Shown piece after piece: positions 35,765 to 48,340 of a DNA stretch of 64,000 bases. Source of the DNA: Voacanga thouarsii (lineage: Eukaryota > Streptophyta > Magnoliopsida > Gentianales > Apocynaceae). Position 1 is the first letter of the stretch, and each line of letters begins with the position of its first letter. The position numbers and the translations under genes are program-made. The notes below the pieces were generated by a model. The model did not search any database, had not been told where the DNA came from, and saw only the letters and a list, made by a program, of their open reading frames with translations. The stretch covers positions 310,001 to 374,000 of the forward strand of contig JANUWF010001218.1 of NCBI GenBank assembly GCA_026120185.1. Reading direction: 5' to 3'.

Positions 35765-37496
35765 CATTGGTTTTGATCAATATAGGGAGCATGGTAGTTA
35801 ATAAAATGGAGAAGATGATTATACCTATGATCCTTCGCTGTTTTGGTATAGGATAGGCTTGATGTAAGCTTCACCGTGAAGCATAGGAGCTACTGTAATT
35901 TTTTTTTTTGGCTTTGCTAGATAATTGTGTAAACCCAATTTAAATGGGTATAGGCGATTGTGGTTTGGTTCTGGATGTTTTTTGTAAATAAAAATGTCCA
36001 AAGAAGCCAAAATTTTGAGCAAAATATGAAGAACAAAGGTTCTGCAATTTTCGCGCGAGAGAGAAAGAAAAACGAAGAAGAAAACTGTTCCTAAGCCGTG
36101 TGAGCCGAGCCGAGCCGAACCCGATCCGCTGCCGACATTGTGAGTGAAGCCGCGCACTTGAAATTCACTTGGCGCGCCGGTAATCGGGCGAGTTCGCGGG
36201 TCGGCAGCAGAGGAGAACCGGGAGCGGGCGCGGGGCACTCGGGCAGGCGAGTCGCGGCTTGGCGGGTTGAAGCTTCAGGAGATCTGGTGCGGTTGGCTCA
36301 CAGCGGCCGCGGTGGACCACAGGCCAAATGGGCCCGGATCGGGTGCGGCCGGTGCAGTGGACCTCCAGTCAAAATTTTTTATTTTTTTTCTTTTTCGTTT
36401 TGGGTCCCATACCAGGCGAAGTTAATATTTTTGCAATATTTATAGTCTTGGAATATATTTGCATGAAAAATATTAGTAAGGGATTTTAGGATTAAACAAG
36501 ATCATTAATTAATTAATTAATGTGTTTAATTCTATTATTTGGGCACTTAGGTTTAAAAAATAGAAAAGCATGAAAACGTTTATTGTTTTCTAGCATGCTA
36601 TTTTTTTTATGTACCTATGTGTGCTTTTCTCAAAGACCAAAGTCTTTGGGAACTTTTTGTTTCGGCAAAGAAAAATATTTTTCTTTAAAAACTAAATGGT
36701 TATTTTAATTGGTACAAAAATTAATCCTTAATTATTTTCTCAAAGGATTTAATCCTTGACATAGAAAATATATTGGATTTAGATATTTTTGTAAATTAAA
36801 ATGGAGAGCCATTTTGTTTTGCTTTGGACTAGAAAAATGATTTTGTCAAATAAACTTGAGACCAAAGTCTCTAAAAAGTTTTAATTGGAAAATTTTTGAA
36901 ATCATTAAGTTTTAACTTATATAAAATTAGTCCATGGAGGAAATCTCTCAAAGGATATAAGCTTGACATAGAGATTTTATTGGACTTAGATATTTTATTT
37001 TTGAGTTAAGAAAAACTTAATGGAATTTTCAAAAGGATATTTTTCAGAAAACCTTTATTTTAAAAGACTAAGTGGGAGAGGGGTTCCAACGGCCCCACGG
37101 CTTCCATCACGGTCCTTATTAGAGATCGTGGATCCCCTTGCGTCACCCTGGGAGTGAACTCGTATAGGATGGGGATACCACAAGGATCTAGATCTAATGG
37201 AAGGATGTAATTAATAACTCGGGGCACGTACTATGATCGGCCAGCCCACGTTGGAGGTTATAGTGCGAGGTATGTCCATAGGAAATGAGAGGAAACGGCC
37301 ATCCCACGATGGAGTTATTCTCTAGACCATTACCTAGAAGGGAAATTAATTTGTGGTGGTTAATACACTTAGCTTAGGAAACCGTTAATCTTCCCAAGAA
37401 GCTATGTCGGTTTTCCTAAGAGCCAAATTATTTTCGTGCACAAATTTCATTTTGTTTTCACAAACTAATTTCTTTCTTTTATTTTCGATTTTCGAA
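35765..37496 (+). other. Leader of element B
   Basis: This is a 1.7-kb leader without Gag frame. The GC-rich block at 36060-36365 (GAGCCGAGCCGAGCCG and GGCGCGCCGG) differs strongly from the matching block of A, while the sequence on both sides stays similar. The internal duplication seen in A recurs at about 36740 and 36945. The minus-strand frame 35825-36238 is a composition artefact. Confidence 0.65.
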
Positions 37497-38316
37497 ATGG
37501 TGGGAGGTTCTTTTAGTCCATTGGCCGTTATTCTCGGGGAGAATAAGTTAAGGGTCCAAACTATGTGGATCGGAAAAGGAACCCGGACATAATACTCACA
37601 AATCGAGGAGTATAAGTTTGTCCTTTACGACACCCGCCTCGTTATCTGGGAAGGTTCCACCGCCGAAGAGCGAGAAGCTGAAAAGGCATGGAAGAAAGCC
37701 GACGAAATGGCACGTTGCTATATGTTAGCTTCCATGTCTAATGTGCTTCAGTCAAAACACGATCACATGGCTTCGCATATGACATAAGTCAATCGTTGGC
37801 AACTATGTTCATGGACAAGAGCCAGCCCGCAAGGCAGGAGGCTCTTCGAACAATTGTAAACACTAAGATGGCCGAGGGAGCATCGATCCGAGAGCATATG
37901 CTCAAGATGATTGCTGCTTTCGAGGAGGCGTAAATCTTAGGGGCTGTCATTGACCCCGAGAGCCAAGTGGACACGGTTCTCGAATCTCTACGGGCTCTTT
38001 CACTCGGCTCAAGTTAAACTATAACATGAACAAGTTGAACATGAGTTTGATCGAACCGATGAAGGAGCTCCAGATGGCGGAGAAGGTCATGAAGCCGCAG
38101 TCTAAGGCCATGATTGCTAAGGCCTCTTCTTCAAGAACTAGGCCTAAGCCCAGAAAGATCAAGAGGAAGAAGGGGAATGCAGCAGCCCAACCCAAGAACC
38201 AGCCCAAGGACAAACTAAAGGGCAAGTGCTTCAAGTGTGGAAAGAAGGGACACTGGAAAAAGAGTGTCCAGATCTTCAGGCCAAGAAAAACCCCACAGGT
38301 AATGTTTACTATCTAG
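37497..38316 (+). pseudogene. Gag of element B
   Basis: It starts MVGGSFSPLAVILGENKL, and frame is lost within about 20 codons (a two-base loss relative to A near 37550). Recognisable pieces are AEKAWKKADEMA (about 37680), MNKLNMSLIEPMKELQMAEKVM (38026 on) and the knuckle KCFKCGKKGHWK at about 38225. After the knuckle a one-base loss shifts the frame, and the neighbouring frame continues ECPDLQAKKNPTGNVYYLES. So the knuckle is intact but the polyprotein is split. Confidence 0.85.
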
Positions 38317-39780
38317 AGTCCATATCAATGGTAGGATCAACTTCCACTTGGATTGTTGATTCAGGAGCCACTGATCATATCTGTAACTCCTTGCAGGGGT
38401 TTAGGAATATAAGAAGACTCAAGAAGGGCGAACATGGGCTTCGAGTGGGTAATGGAGCACAAGTCTGGGCCCTTGCAGTGGGAGAGCCGGATCTTATTTT
38501 TTATTGTAATAAGATAGTGGTTTTAAAAGACATTTTATATGTACCTGGTTTTCGTCGAATTTGATTTCGATTACAAAACTTATTAATCAAGGATATTCCG
38601 TATCTTTCCATTCTCGGTATTTCTATCAGTAGAGATGGAGAAATTTTGTGTACTGGGCACATGTATGGAAATTTGTTCTTTTTAAACCCTATTAACAACC
38701 AATCAAATAACGCTCTGTCTGAACCTTTAACTAAGAAGAGAAAGACCAATATCAACGATTCATACCTTTGGCACCTGAGGTTGGGTCATATTAACTCAAC
38801 CAGGATTCGGAGGCTAATCCATGATGGGCCTTTGGGCTCATTGAGATTGGAAAGTTGGCCTCGGCAGTGAATCCCGCCTCGATGGGAAAAATGACCAAAA
38901 GGTCTTTTACACCAAAGGCGGATAGAGCCAAAGAGGTGTTGAGTCTTGTTCACACCGATGTGTGCGGTCCATTGTCTACACCAGCCTAGGGAGGTTTTGA
39001 GTACTTCATCACGTTCACGGATGATTGTACGAGGTATGGTTACATTTACCCGATGAGATGCAAGTCCGACTCTTTTGACAAGTTCAAAGAGTTTAAGGTC
39101 AAGTGGAGCGTCTGGACAGTAAATTAATCAAAACCTTACGATCGGATCGTGGTGGAGAGTACCTCCTAGGTGAATTCAAGGACTGCATGGTATATCATGG
39201 GATAGTATCCCAGCTCTCTGCGCCGGAACCCCCAACAGAACGGAGTAGCCGAGAGAAGGAACGAGACGTTGATGGAAATGGTCCGAAGCATGATGTCTCA
39301 TGCTACTCTTCCAGTATCCTTCCGGGGATATGCCCTGGAAACAAGCAAGATATATTCTAAACTTGGTGCCTTCCAAGTCGGCACCTAGGACTCCCTATGA
39401 GATGTGGACCGGGCGTAAGCCAAGTCCGAATCATCTTAAGATTTGGGGGTGTCCAACTTATGTACCGATCAAGGGAGACAAGTTGGAACCAAGATCGTAA
39501 TTATGCTATTTTGTTGGGTATCCAAAAGGGACAAAAGGAGGCTACTTTTATCATCCTAAGGAGCAAAAGGTACTAGTCAGTACCAATGCTAGATACTTGG
39601 AAGATGATCAAAGTACTTCCACTAAAGGTTCAACGAGGTTGGAACTGCAGGAGAAGTTATCTATGGAATCAACTTCTACTGACCCGATTTTGGAACAAGA
39701 AGAGGCACGACCTCAAGAGCTCGTACAAATGGAGTCTCGTCGTAGTGGGAGAGTGTCTAAAGTTCCGGATAGATGGACTG
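38317..39780 (+). pseudogene. Protease and integrase of element B
   Basis: The protease loop WIVDSGATDHICNSL (Asp codon at 38358-38360) is intact, unlike in A. YLWHLRLGHIN (about 38760) begins the integrase zinc region. The acidic residues are in VHTDVCGP (about 38950), SDRGGEYL (about 39145) and, in a shifted frame, GVAERRN (about 39245). The tail NLVPSKSAPRTPYEMWTGRK follows at 39360. Single-base gains and losses break the frame near 38565, 38870, 39100, 39225 and 39500. Confidence 0.85.
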
Positions 39781-40590
39781 GAGAAGCCTTTGAGCTGGTT
39801 TCCGACTATCAGGAACAAGACCCCGCTAGATACGAGGAGGCTATTGCTGATGCCGATGCAAATTTGTGGCATGAAGCAATGAAAGCCGAGATTGAGTCTA
39901 TGTACCTCAATCAGGTTTGGGATCTTGTAGCTTCACTTGAAGGGATAAAACCCATTGGGTGCAAGTGGGTATACAAGAGGAAGAGATGAGTGGATGGGAA
40001 GGTGGAAACCTTCAAAGTTAGGCTTGTGGCGAAAGGGTATACTCAGAAAGAGGGTATCGACTATGAGGAAACCTTTTCCCCGGTAGCCATGCTTAAATCC
40101 ATTCGCATCCTCCTTGCCATCGCCTGTCACTATAACTACGAGATATGGCAAATGGATGTCAAGACGGCATTCTTGAATGGCCATCTTAGCGAAGACATCT
40201 ATATGTCCCAACCGGAAGGCTTCATTGCTGAAGGCCAGGAACACATGGTTTGCAAGTTTAAGAAGTCCATTTATGGATTTAAGTAGGCATCAAGAGCATG
40301 GAACATTTGTTTTGATGAGACTGTAAAGTCTTATGATTTTATTCAAAACGAAGATGAACCATGCGTGTACGAGAAACTTGAAGGCATCAATGTGGTTTTT
40401 CTTGTCTCGTATGTGGATGACATTCTACTCATTGGAAATGATGTAGGGACATTGTCATCTACAAAGGTTTGGCTGTCTAGTCAATTCAAGTATGAAGGAT
40501 TTGGGAGAAGCCGACTACATTCTCGGGATTAGGCTTCTTAGAAATAGGAAGCGAGAGAATGTTAGGATTATCCCAAGCGACATACATTGA
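39781..40590 (+). pseudogene. Reverse transcriptase of element B
   Basis: WHEAMKAEIESMYLNQVWDL and KPIGCKWVYKRKR open the domain. A TGA (39987-39989) stands where Gly is expected. The run EETFSPVAMLKSIRILLAI, QMDVKTAFLNGHLSEDIYM and CKFKKSIYGFK ends in TAG (40284-40286) for Gln. The catalytic YVDD is intact at 40410-40421. A one-base gain near 40490 breaks the following FKMKDLGEADYIL-type stretch. Only two stops and one or two shifts separate it from an open frame. This is the only Copia RT in the window. Confidence 0.9.
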
Positions 40591-41397
40591 CAAGATGTTG
40601 GCCAAGTACAAGCATGGACTCATGCAAGGGAGCTCTAATCCCTTGCAGACATGGGTTGTCATTTTCTTCGAAGGACTGTCCTAAGTCTCAAGAAGAAAAG
40701 GACAGAATGAGTAGGATTCCCTACGCTTCGGTGGTGGGAAGTCTCATGTACGCCATGTCGTGTACTAGGCCGGATATCCGCTTTGCCGTGGGCTTAGTTA
40801 GCAGATATCGCTCAAACCTGGGGAGGTTCATTGGCAAGCCGTAAAGCATATTCTCAAGTACCTCAAGGGAACGAGAGATTATATGTCGGTTTACTGTGGT
40901 CGATGATTTGGTTCCTACAGGATACACGGACTCGGACTTCCAGGCGGATAAGGATGAGAGAAAATCCACTAGTGGATATGTCTTCACCTTGTCCGGAGGA
41001 GCAATTTCATGGAGGAGTATCAAGCAATCTTGTATTGTCGACTCAACCATGGAAGTCGAGTATGTGGCAGCTTCTGAGGCGTCCAAGGAAGCGGTCTGCT
41101 CCGGAAGTTTCTTTCGTAACTTGGAGTCGTACCACATATGGATAGGCCGGTTGTGATGTATTACGACAACACCGGAGCAGAGTGTCGCAATCTAAGGAGC
41201 CTCGGAACCACAAGAAGGGGAAACACATCGAGAGGAAGTACCACCTGATCCGGGATTTCATCCAGAGATGGGAAGTCGTGGTGGAGCATATTACCTCAGA
41301 AAACAATCTAGCAAACCCATTCACCAAGCCTTTGGCTGAGAGAGTCTTCAAGAGACACTTAGACGCCATAGGGGTGGGCACCTATGGACTTACCTAG
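40591..41397 (+). pseudogene. RNase H of element B
   Basis: Pieces in three frames read RMSRIPYASVVGSLMYAMSC, FAVGLVSRYRSNLG, then DERKSTSGYVFTLSGGAISWRSIKQSC, EVEYVAASEASKEAV, and EPRNHKKGKHIERKYHLIRDF with NPFTKPLAERVF. The terminal stop is at 41395-41397. The corresponding piece of A (43163-43584) stays open over the last 88 codons. Confidence 0.88.
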
Positions 41398-41408
41398 TCT
41401 TAGAGTGC

Positions 41409-41418
41409 AAGTGGGAGA
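41409..41418 (+). other. Polypurine tract of element B
   Basis: AAGTGGGAGA lies one base before the 3' LTR at 41420. The same tract (AAGTGGAAGA) precedes the 3' LTR of A at 43607. Confidence 0.8.
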
Positions 41419-41419
41419 T

Positions 41420-43162
41420 TGTTGGATTGTATGCCCTCTTAGACTAGGTTTCTGATGTAAAATCGAATTATTTAATAAAAGAATTTATTTTCAGAAATTG
41501 TTTGTGAATTTACTTTTTGTTTGTGCACGATTTTCGTTTGGAACAGACCCATTGTGTCTAAATAAGTGATCCATGTGAATAGTGGTCTTTCACAGTAAGG
41601 TATGAATCACGGGTTATTTAACACATAAACATTTGTTCTTAACCTATTGATGAGACTGGGAACCTCATCATATTTAGGTTATTATGTTATGAATTCCAAA
41701 TGGGGAATGGCTTACCTTTAGCCAGTGGGTAGTCCACTCATTTCATGACATAAGCGTATTTCGAATACGTAGAACAGGACCTGTAGTAGTGGTTTCTCAA
41801 AGTACTATATGGTAGAAACCTAGACTACTACCGCTACAACGTGGACTAGTACTCTACGACTTGAGTATGAGTTGGTGGTCTAGCGAAGCTGGAAGCATAT
41901 ACTTTGATTTGCTGTAGTTGAGGTTCTATCATAGGGCCAATATACTTGCATGTTGGGTATGTGTGACTAGTTAGTTAAGACAGACTTATACAAGATAGTT
42001 TCTGCACTATATCGCCCCTTGTGGTTGTCCGAATGGTCTAAATTATCCAGGGCCCTGGGAAACATGACTTGGATGTTTGCTTTAGGGTAGCTCCCTTGGA
42101 AAGCGGAAACACTCCAGGAAGTCGTGGATCATTGGACTAGAAGCCTAAGGATGGTAGATGTCATTTAGAGGGGTGTTAGTACACTTCTTCCTCTCTAAAT
42201 GTACGGCGATGTGTAGAGGGGTATTTTAGTCATTTCACCTGTAGGTCGGAGACTTTGCGAATGCAGCATTGTCCTTGGGGTCAATATTTCCTTATGGTGA
42301 TATTAGGAAATATTTAAAATGCAAAATACAGCTATTTATATAGCAGGGGTATTTTGGTCATTTTAGCAGCCAATGCGATGTGTCTTTTTGGTCCTCGAGA
42401 TAGCCCGTAAGTCCTAACTATTTTTGGGTTGAGGAATTGGTCTCAGTTGAAGAGGATTTTATTTTATTTTGTTTTGTTTTATTTTATTCAGGAAGTCTAA
42501 TTTATTATTGGACTGGAATAAAATAAATAAATAAATAAATAAATAAATAAAATAGGAGTTGAGAGAAATTAATTATCTAGTTTATTTGGTTAATTAATTA
42601 TTCAGGGCCTATGTCTAGTATGAATAATTAAGAAATTAACTTGGGCTTAAACTAGGGGAAATAATTAATATTTAATTATTTATTAGATTATTTATATAGG
42701 CCCAAGAAATAAGTAATTAAAGATTAATTATTATGGTTCATTTGGGCTCATTAATTATTTATTGGGTTACTTATGTAAGCCCAGAAAATAAATAATTAAT
42801 ATTTATTATTTTGGGCTTTTTGAGTCCAAGAAAAATAATAAATATTTATCTGACCCAATAACTTGGACCTTAGGGTTTTTTCCAGATACGGTTAAGAGGA
42901 GTTTAAGGTTAGGCCAAACTGTTTCTCAGGTTAACATCCGGGTATTTTGAAATCCCGGGGAGATGTTTATCAGAGATTGAGAGACCTAATTTTGGCTAAA
43001 TATAAACAACTCTTTGAAAAGAAAAAAACCCTAATTTTTCCTTTCCCAAAGCCACACTCACGTGGGTCTCTCTCTTTCTCAAAAAGGCTCGCGTTTTAAT
43101 TTTTTTTTTTTTTGTCTCTGTTTTTTTCCGTCCATGGCTCCCTGTTACTGCATTCACCATCA
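41420..43162 (+). repeat. 3' LTR of element B
   Basis: 1,743 bp from TGTTGGATTG to CACCATCA. It holds a short tandem run of AAAT/AATA around 42527-42555 and an AT-rich stretch with repeated TTAATTATTTATT blocks (42590-42800). It ends in TCTCTCTTTCTC and poly-T near 43100. Confidence 0.93.
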
Positions 43163-43606
43163 GATATGTCTTCACCTTGTCTGGAGGAGTAATTTTATGG
43201 AGGAGTATCAAGCAATCTTGCATTGCTGACTTAACCATGGAAGCTGAGTATGTGGCAGTTTTGGAGGCATCTAAGGAAGCAGTTTGGCTCTAGAAGTTTC
43301 TTTCAGAATTTGGAGTCGTGCCACATATGGACAGACCTATTGTGATATATTGTGACAACACTGGCGCAGTATCGCAATTCAAGGAACCTCGGAACCATAA
43401 GAAGAGGAAGCACATTGAGAGGAAGTACCACCTGATCCGGGATTTCATCCAGAGACGGGAAGTCGTGGTGGAACAGATTGCCTCAGATAACAATCTAGCA
43501 AATCCATTCACCAAGTCTTTGGCTGAGAGGGTCTTTAAGAGACACTTAGACGCCATTGGGGTGGGCACCTACCGACTTACCTAGTCTTAGAGTGCAAGTG
43601 GAAGAT
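43163..43606 (+). pseudogene. RNase H of element A, last part, with polypurine tract
   Basis: It continues the frame cut at 35051 as GYVFTLSGGVILWRSIKQSC, with EAEYVAVLEASKEAVWL then a TAG. CDNTGAVSQFKEPRNHKKRK, ERKYHLIRDFIQRREVV and NPFTKSLAERVF follow, closing with TAG at 43582-43584. The polypurine tract AAGTGGAAGA is at 43596-43605. Confidence 0.9.
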
Positions 43607-44381
43607 TGTTGGGAATATGCCCTCTTAGACTAAGTTTTTGATATAAATATCAAATATTTTAATAAAATAATTTATTTACAGAAATCGTTTGTGAATTTAT
43701 TTTTTTTATTTGTGTACAATTTCGTTTGGAAAAGACCTATTGTGTTTAAATAAGTGATCCATGTAAATGGTGGTCTTTCACAGTAAGGTATGGATCATGA
43801 GTTATTTAAATACATAAACATTTGTTCTTAACCAGTTGATGAGAATGGGAATCTCATCATATTTAGGTTATTATGTTATGAATTCCAAATGGGGAATGGC
43901 TTATCTTTGGCCAGTGAGTAGTCCACTCACTTCATGACATAAGCGTATTTCAAATACGTAGAACAAGACCTGTAGTAGTGGTTTCTAAAAGTACTATATG
44001 GTAGAAACCTAAACTACTACCGCTACAGCGTGGACTAGTACTCTACGACTTGAGTATGTGTTGATGGTCTGACGAAATTGGAAGCATATGCTTTGATATG
44101 CTATAGTTGAAGTTCTATCGTAGAACCAATATACTTGCATATTAGGTTTATATAATTTGTTAGTTAAGACAGACTTGTACAAAATAATTTCTGTACAATA
44201 TCGCCCCTTGTGGTTGTTTGAATGATTTAAGTGTCCAGAGCCTTGGGAAACATGACTTGGATGTTTGCTTTAGGGTAGCTCCCTTGGAAAGCGGAAACAC
44301 TCCAGGAAGTCGTGAATCATTGGACTAGAAGCCTAAAGACGATAGATGTCATTTAGAGGGGTGTTAGTACACTTTTTCCTC
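43607..44381 (+). repeat. 3' LTR of element A, left part
   Basis: TGTTGGGAATATGCCC start. It continues to TTTTTCCTC at 44381, where the CACTA element begins. The right part is 55406-56651. Compare the unbroken text CTTCCTCTCTAAATG in the LTR of B near 42190. Confidence 0.93.
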
Positions 44382-44394
44382 CACTACTAAAAAA

Positions 44395-44990
44395 ATACAA
44401 TATATCAACTAACTATTACCAACTGACCGATGTGGTCGGTAATTACCAACCGAAATAAAAATTAAAAAATATAAAGCTTTTCCAACCACTTACCAACAAA
44501 CATAATCAGTTGGTAAATAGTTTGTTGGTAATCAGTTGATAATTGGTTGGTAATTTGGCGGGAATATATTTATCAACCGATTACCAACTGAAAATACTCG
44601 GTTAGTAATATTATCAGTTGGTAATCGGTTGGTAATTTTATGGAAAAAATTTTACCAACTAATTACCAACCAAAATATATTGGTTGGTAATGTATTCAGT
44701 TGGTTATCAATTGGTAATTTGGTGGGAAAATATTTACCAACCGATAACAATCAGTTGGTAATATATTCAATTGGTAATCGGTTGATATTTTAATTTAAAA
44801 ATTTTACTGACCGATTACTAACCAAAATGTATCGGTCGGTAATATATTCAGTTGATAATCAATTGGTATTTTAAGTTAAAAATTTTACCGATCGATTACT
44901 AACTGAAATATATCGACTGGTAATATATTCAGTTGGTAATCGGTTGGTATTTTAATTTTAAAATTTTACTAACCGATTATTAACTTAAAT
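44395..44990. repeat. CACTA left sub-terminal repeat array
   Basis: Variants of TTACCAACYGATTACCAAC and of its reverse complement GGTTGGTAATY recur roughly every 15-30 bases. Such arrays bind the element's TNPA-like protein in known CACTA transposons. That role is inferred here. Confidence 0.85.
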
Positions 44991-45065
44991 TTTAAAAAAA
45001 ATTTAAATACACCACGTGGCAGAATGGTTCGCCATATGGCACCACTCTAGAAAATCCTTCCCTTT

Positions 45066-45140
45066 CCTGTGCGCGACCAAGAGTCGAACCTGCGTCTTCA
45101 TTGTGGAGGCGCAGTGTTCCAACCACTGTGCTGCGTCATT
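45066..45140 (-). pseudogene. tRNA- or SINE-like relic in the CACTA element
   Basis: Read on the minus strand, GCAGCACAGTGGTTGG resembles a tRNA A box (D-arm), and GCAGGTTCGACTC about 33 bases later resembles the B box (T-arm), with TGGTCGCGC after it. The spacing fits an internal Pol III promoter. I cannot fold a complete acceptor stem, so this is a tRNA pseudogene or SINE head rather than a tRNA. The short plus-strand frame here (45016-45234) is a shadow. Confidence 0.5.
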
Positions 45141-45239
45141 GTTTGTGCAAATTGGAAGCACATATTATATTTATTTACTTCTTACAAAATATTACAATTA
45201 TGTGAAATACACTTCTAAAATTTGTAAAATTTAATTTAA

Positions 45240-47362
45240 ATAAATAAATAAAGTAAAATTTTTTATCACTTTTATTTTTTTTAATTTTTAATTTACTTCT
45301 ATTTATCAGAGTATATAATTATTCCATACATATATTCCTAAATGATATAAATTTTATTTTTGAATTAATAATAAAAGTAAGCAATTTTTTCATGCCTTTA
45401 GTTATAGAATTTCTTAGTTATAATTTTTTTTTAATATTCTAAATAATTTTGAACTTAGAAGACTCAGTTCAGAATTTTTTAATTATGTAAATATTCATAA
45501 CTAAATAGACATTAAATAATTTATCAATTAGGTGTATTAAATTTAACAATCAAAAAGTAATATTACATCTGTACACATAATTTTATTAACAAATATAATT
45601 GTTATTCTTTTTATCATAATGTAAAAGTTATTATTTTTATTTGTATGACAATATAAATATGTAGGTATCATGTATATGTGTAGGATGTGTTTCCATCATA
45701 TTTATACTTTTCTATATACATGCACATATATAAATAGTAATTATTGTAAATCATACAAAATTAAATAAGAATTATCTTTATTAATACTTATAAATTGTCA
45801 ATATATTCGTAAATTTGATTCTTTTATTTTATATTCAAATTGATAAACTTTTAAATTTATATCATATACAACAAATATTATAAAACTAACAAGTTTCTAG
45901 TATAAAAAGTAGAAATACTTTGTAAAGTTACTATTTTTATTCTATACTTTTAATTACTATATCACATTTTGCCTTTCGTATACATGCACATATATAAATT
46001 GTAATTACTATAGATAAAATTTATATATTTTCAAGTTATATATGAATGTATATTGAGACTTAAGGTCATATATTAGTTAATTATTAATGCATTTAGTCAT
46101 TACTTGAATCCTTATATTTTTTAACTTAGTTCACTTGGATAATTATATTTAAATCCCTAAAGTTTCTAAAAGAAACCCTTACGACCATAAATTTTTTTAA
46201 GCACAACTTATTTTAAATATCTTTTGAAAAATAACAAGCCAAGTGTAAAAATAAATAAATAAACTTTTAAAATAATTATTTCAATCTTTATATTTTTAAC
46301 TTAATTCATTTAGATAATTATATCTAAGTCCCTAAAGTTTTCAAAAGAAACCCTTAGGACCACAAGTTTTCAAAAATATTATTTGATTCATTATATTTTG
46401 TAACTTAGTTCATTTAGATAATTATATCTAATTATATTTAATAAATATTTTCAATTAAATTATATAATAAATATTTTTTAACTATATGTTTTATTATTAT
46501 CATTATACAATGTTATGTTTAAATTACATTAATATAAATATACTTTATGAAATTACATTAGTATAAATATACATTAATTAAATTATATTAATCTAAATAT
46601 ACTTTATTATTATCATTATACATTGTTATGTTTAACTATATGCTTCAATTACTTTTAATGAAGATAGGTATTAATGTCATTGTTAAACATTTTGAAAAAA
46701 AAAATCCTTACATAATTATTTACAGATTTGTATTAATCACACTATTTCTAATACTATTATAGTATTAGTCAAATAGAATAATAGTTGTAGTATATAAAAT
46801 AGTAGTATTATATAATGCTTGATGAGTAAATTTATTCATAAATTATAAATTAAATTTTCAATTAAATTACATAATAAATATTTTTAAGAGAAAAAGAAGA
46901 AAACAAATTTTGTTATATTGTATATGAAATAATAGTGCTATTTAATATTTGGTTATTAAATTTATTTATAGTTTATAAATTAATAATTTAATTAAATTAC
47001 ATAATAAAATTTATTTTAGAAACAAAGAAACAAACTTAATTATTCATCTTTTAATTAAAAAAAATATCAAATTTTAATTTTAAAAATTAGAGACAAATTT
47101 AATACAAAATAGAGATAATAATAAAATTTTCGTTTCAATCTCAACATTTGTTTTCAATCTCAAACTTATTTATTATTGAAAAAGAATTGATACGAATTTA
47201 AAATAGAATGTAATATTTTTGTGTAAAAATATATGTGCGTATTAAAAAAAATTTAAAGATATGATATATATTATTTCTTTTTTTGACAACAAAAGTTATT
47301 GGAAATATCAATGCAATTAACTATATTACAGTGACATTAATTAATAAGAAAATTTTATTAAT
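45240..47362. other. AT-rich CACTA interior, nothing recognisable
   Basis: I see no ORF, domain or terminal repeat. A phrase of about 60 bases (AATTATATCTAA...CCCTAAAGTTTTC...CCCTTA) occurs near 46140-46190 and again near 46310-46360, a diverged local duplication. Confidence 0.6.
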
Positions 47363-47405
47363 TATGTGTGTATATATATATATATATATTTATTTATTTA
47401 TATGA

Positions 47406-47438
<33 letters not shown>

Positions 47439-47520
47439 TGTGAATGTGTCACAATCATATGTATGTATATATATATATGTATATGTGACACATTCACATA
47501 TACATTCACATATATGTATT

Positions 47521-47551
<31 letters not shown>

Positions 47552-47701
47552 GTTTATATTTATATATGTATATGAATATACACACACATATATATATGTG
47601 TGTATATTCATAAACATATATAAATATATATATACATATATAAATGTGTGTGTATATTCATATACATATATAAATATACACACACACATATATATATGAA
47701 T

Positions 47702-47739
<38 letters not shown>

Positions 47740-47852
47740 TCATCTATATTCATACATGAATATATATATATATATATGTATATTCATATATATATATATG
47801 ATATTCATGTATATTCATACATGAATATAGATATATATATATATGTATATTC

Positions 47853-47884
<32 letters not shown>

Positions 47885-48062
47885 GTATATATATTCATAT
47901 ATTTATATGTATATTATATATATGTATATATATATGTGTGTGTGTGTGTAAGTGTGTGTGGGTGTGTCTATATATAAATAAATAAATATATATATATATA
48001 TATATATATGTTTGTTCATGTATATTTATGATTATGATTGTGTGTGTGTGTGGATTATATTG
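47363..48062. repeat. (AT)n/(TATG)n microsatellite tract
   Basis: About 700 bases of ATAT, TATG, CACA and GTGT runs. Long Tyr/Ile-only frames on both strands come only from this composition. Confidence 0.9.
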
Positions 48063-48204
48063 TGTATGAATTTATATATATGTATAAATTATTTAATAAA
48101 AAAGATAGTATAATTGATAGTATATAAAATTTTAAAATTATATAAATATACAAAATATTTTTTTATATTGAATAATATAGTTTTATATTGAATATAAATA
48201 TACA

Positions 48205-48340
48205 AATTTTTGTTGTGTGTTTCGTAGCTAATCCGTGGCTATTTGTCACGGATTTACTACAAAATCACAAAATTGCTATTAATCCCTGGCAAATTCGTGG
48301 CAGATTATTACGGATTTGCCATGAAATTTTTTTATTTTTT
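48205..48340. repeat. Short inverted CCGTGGCTATTTGTCACGG-type repeats
   Basis: AATCCGTGGCTATTTGTCACGGATTTAC at 48231 and GGCAAATTCGTGGCAGATTATTACGGATTTGCC near 48287 repeat CCGTGGC/GCCACGG-like units. They look like the sub-terminal repeats of a second CACTA-type family, possibly the end of another element nested here. I could not find its termini. Confidence 0.4.

Larger units (their letters stand above)
35052..43162 (+). mobile_element. Element B: Ty1/Copia retrotransposon nested in RNase H of element A
   Basis: GATAT flanks it at 35047-35051 and 43163-43167. Setting B aside restores the RNase H text of A (STSGY then VFTLSGG). The LTRs start TGTTGGATTGTATGCCC and end CACCATCA. The 5' LTR (698 bp) has lost about 1,045 bases relative to the 3' LTR (1,743 bp). 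All domains in Copia order are present (Gag, protease, integrase, RT, RNase H), but with frameshifts. B is a close relative of A, which explains the high identity. Confidence 0.93.

Noticed and set aside
36140..36445. 101-codon Gly/Arg-rich frame in the leader of B
   Set aside because: Lies in the GC-rich leader block, is not conserved in A, and has no motif.
45066..45140. Functional tRNA gene
   Set aside because: A- and B-box-like text is present, but I could not build an acceptor stem or full cloverleaf, so it is kept only as a relic.
47368..47985. Several 60-120-codon Tyr/Ile frames on both strands
   Set aside because: They come only from (AT)n and (TATG)n repeats, overlap on both strands and contain no domain.
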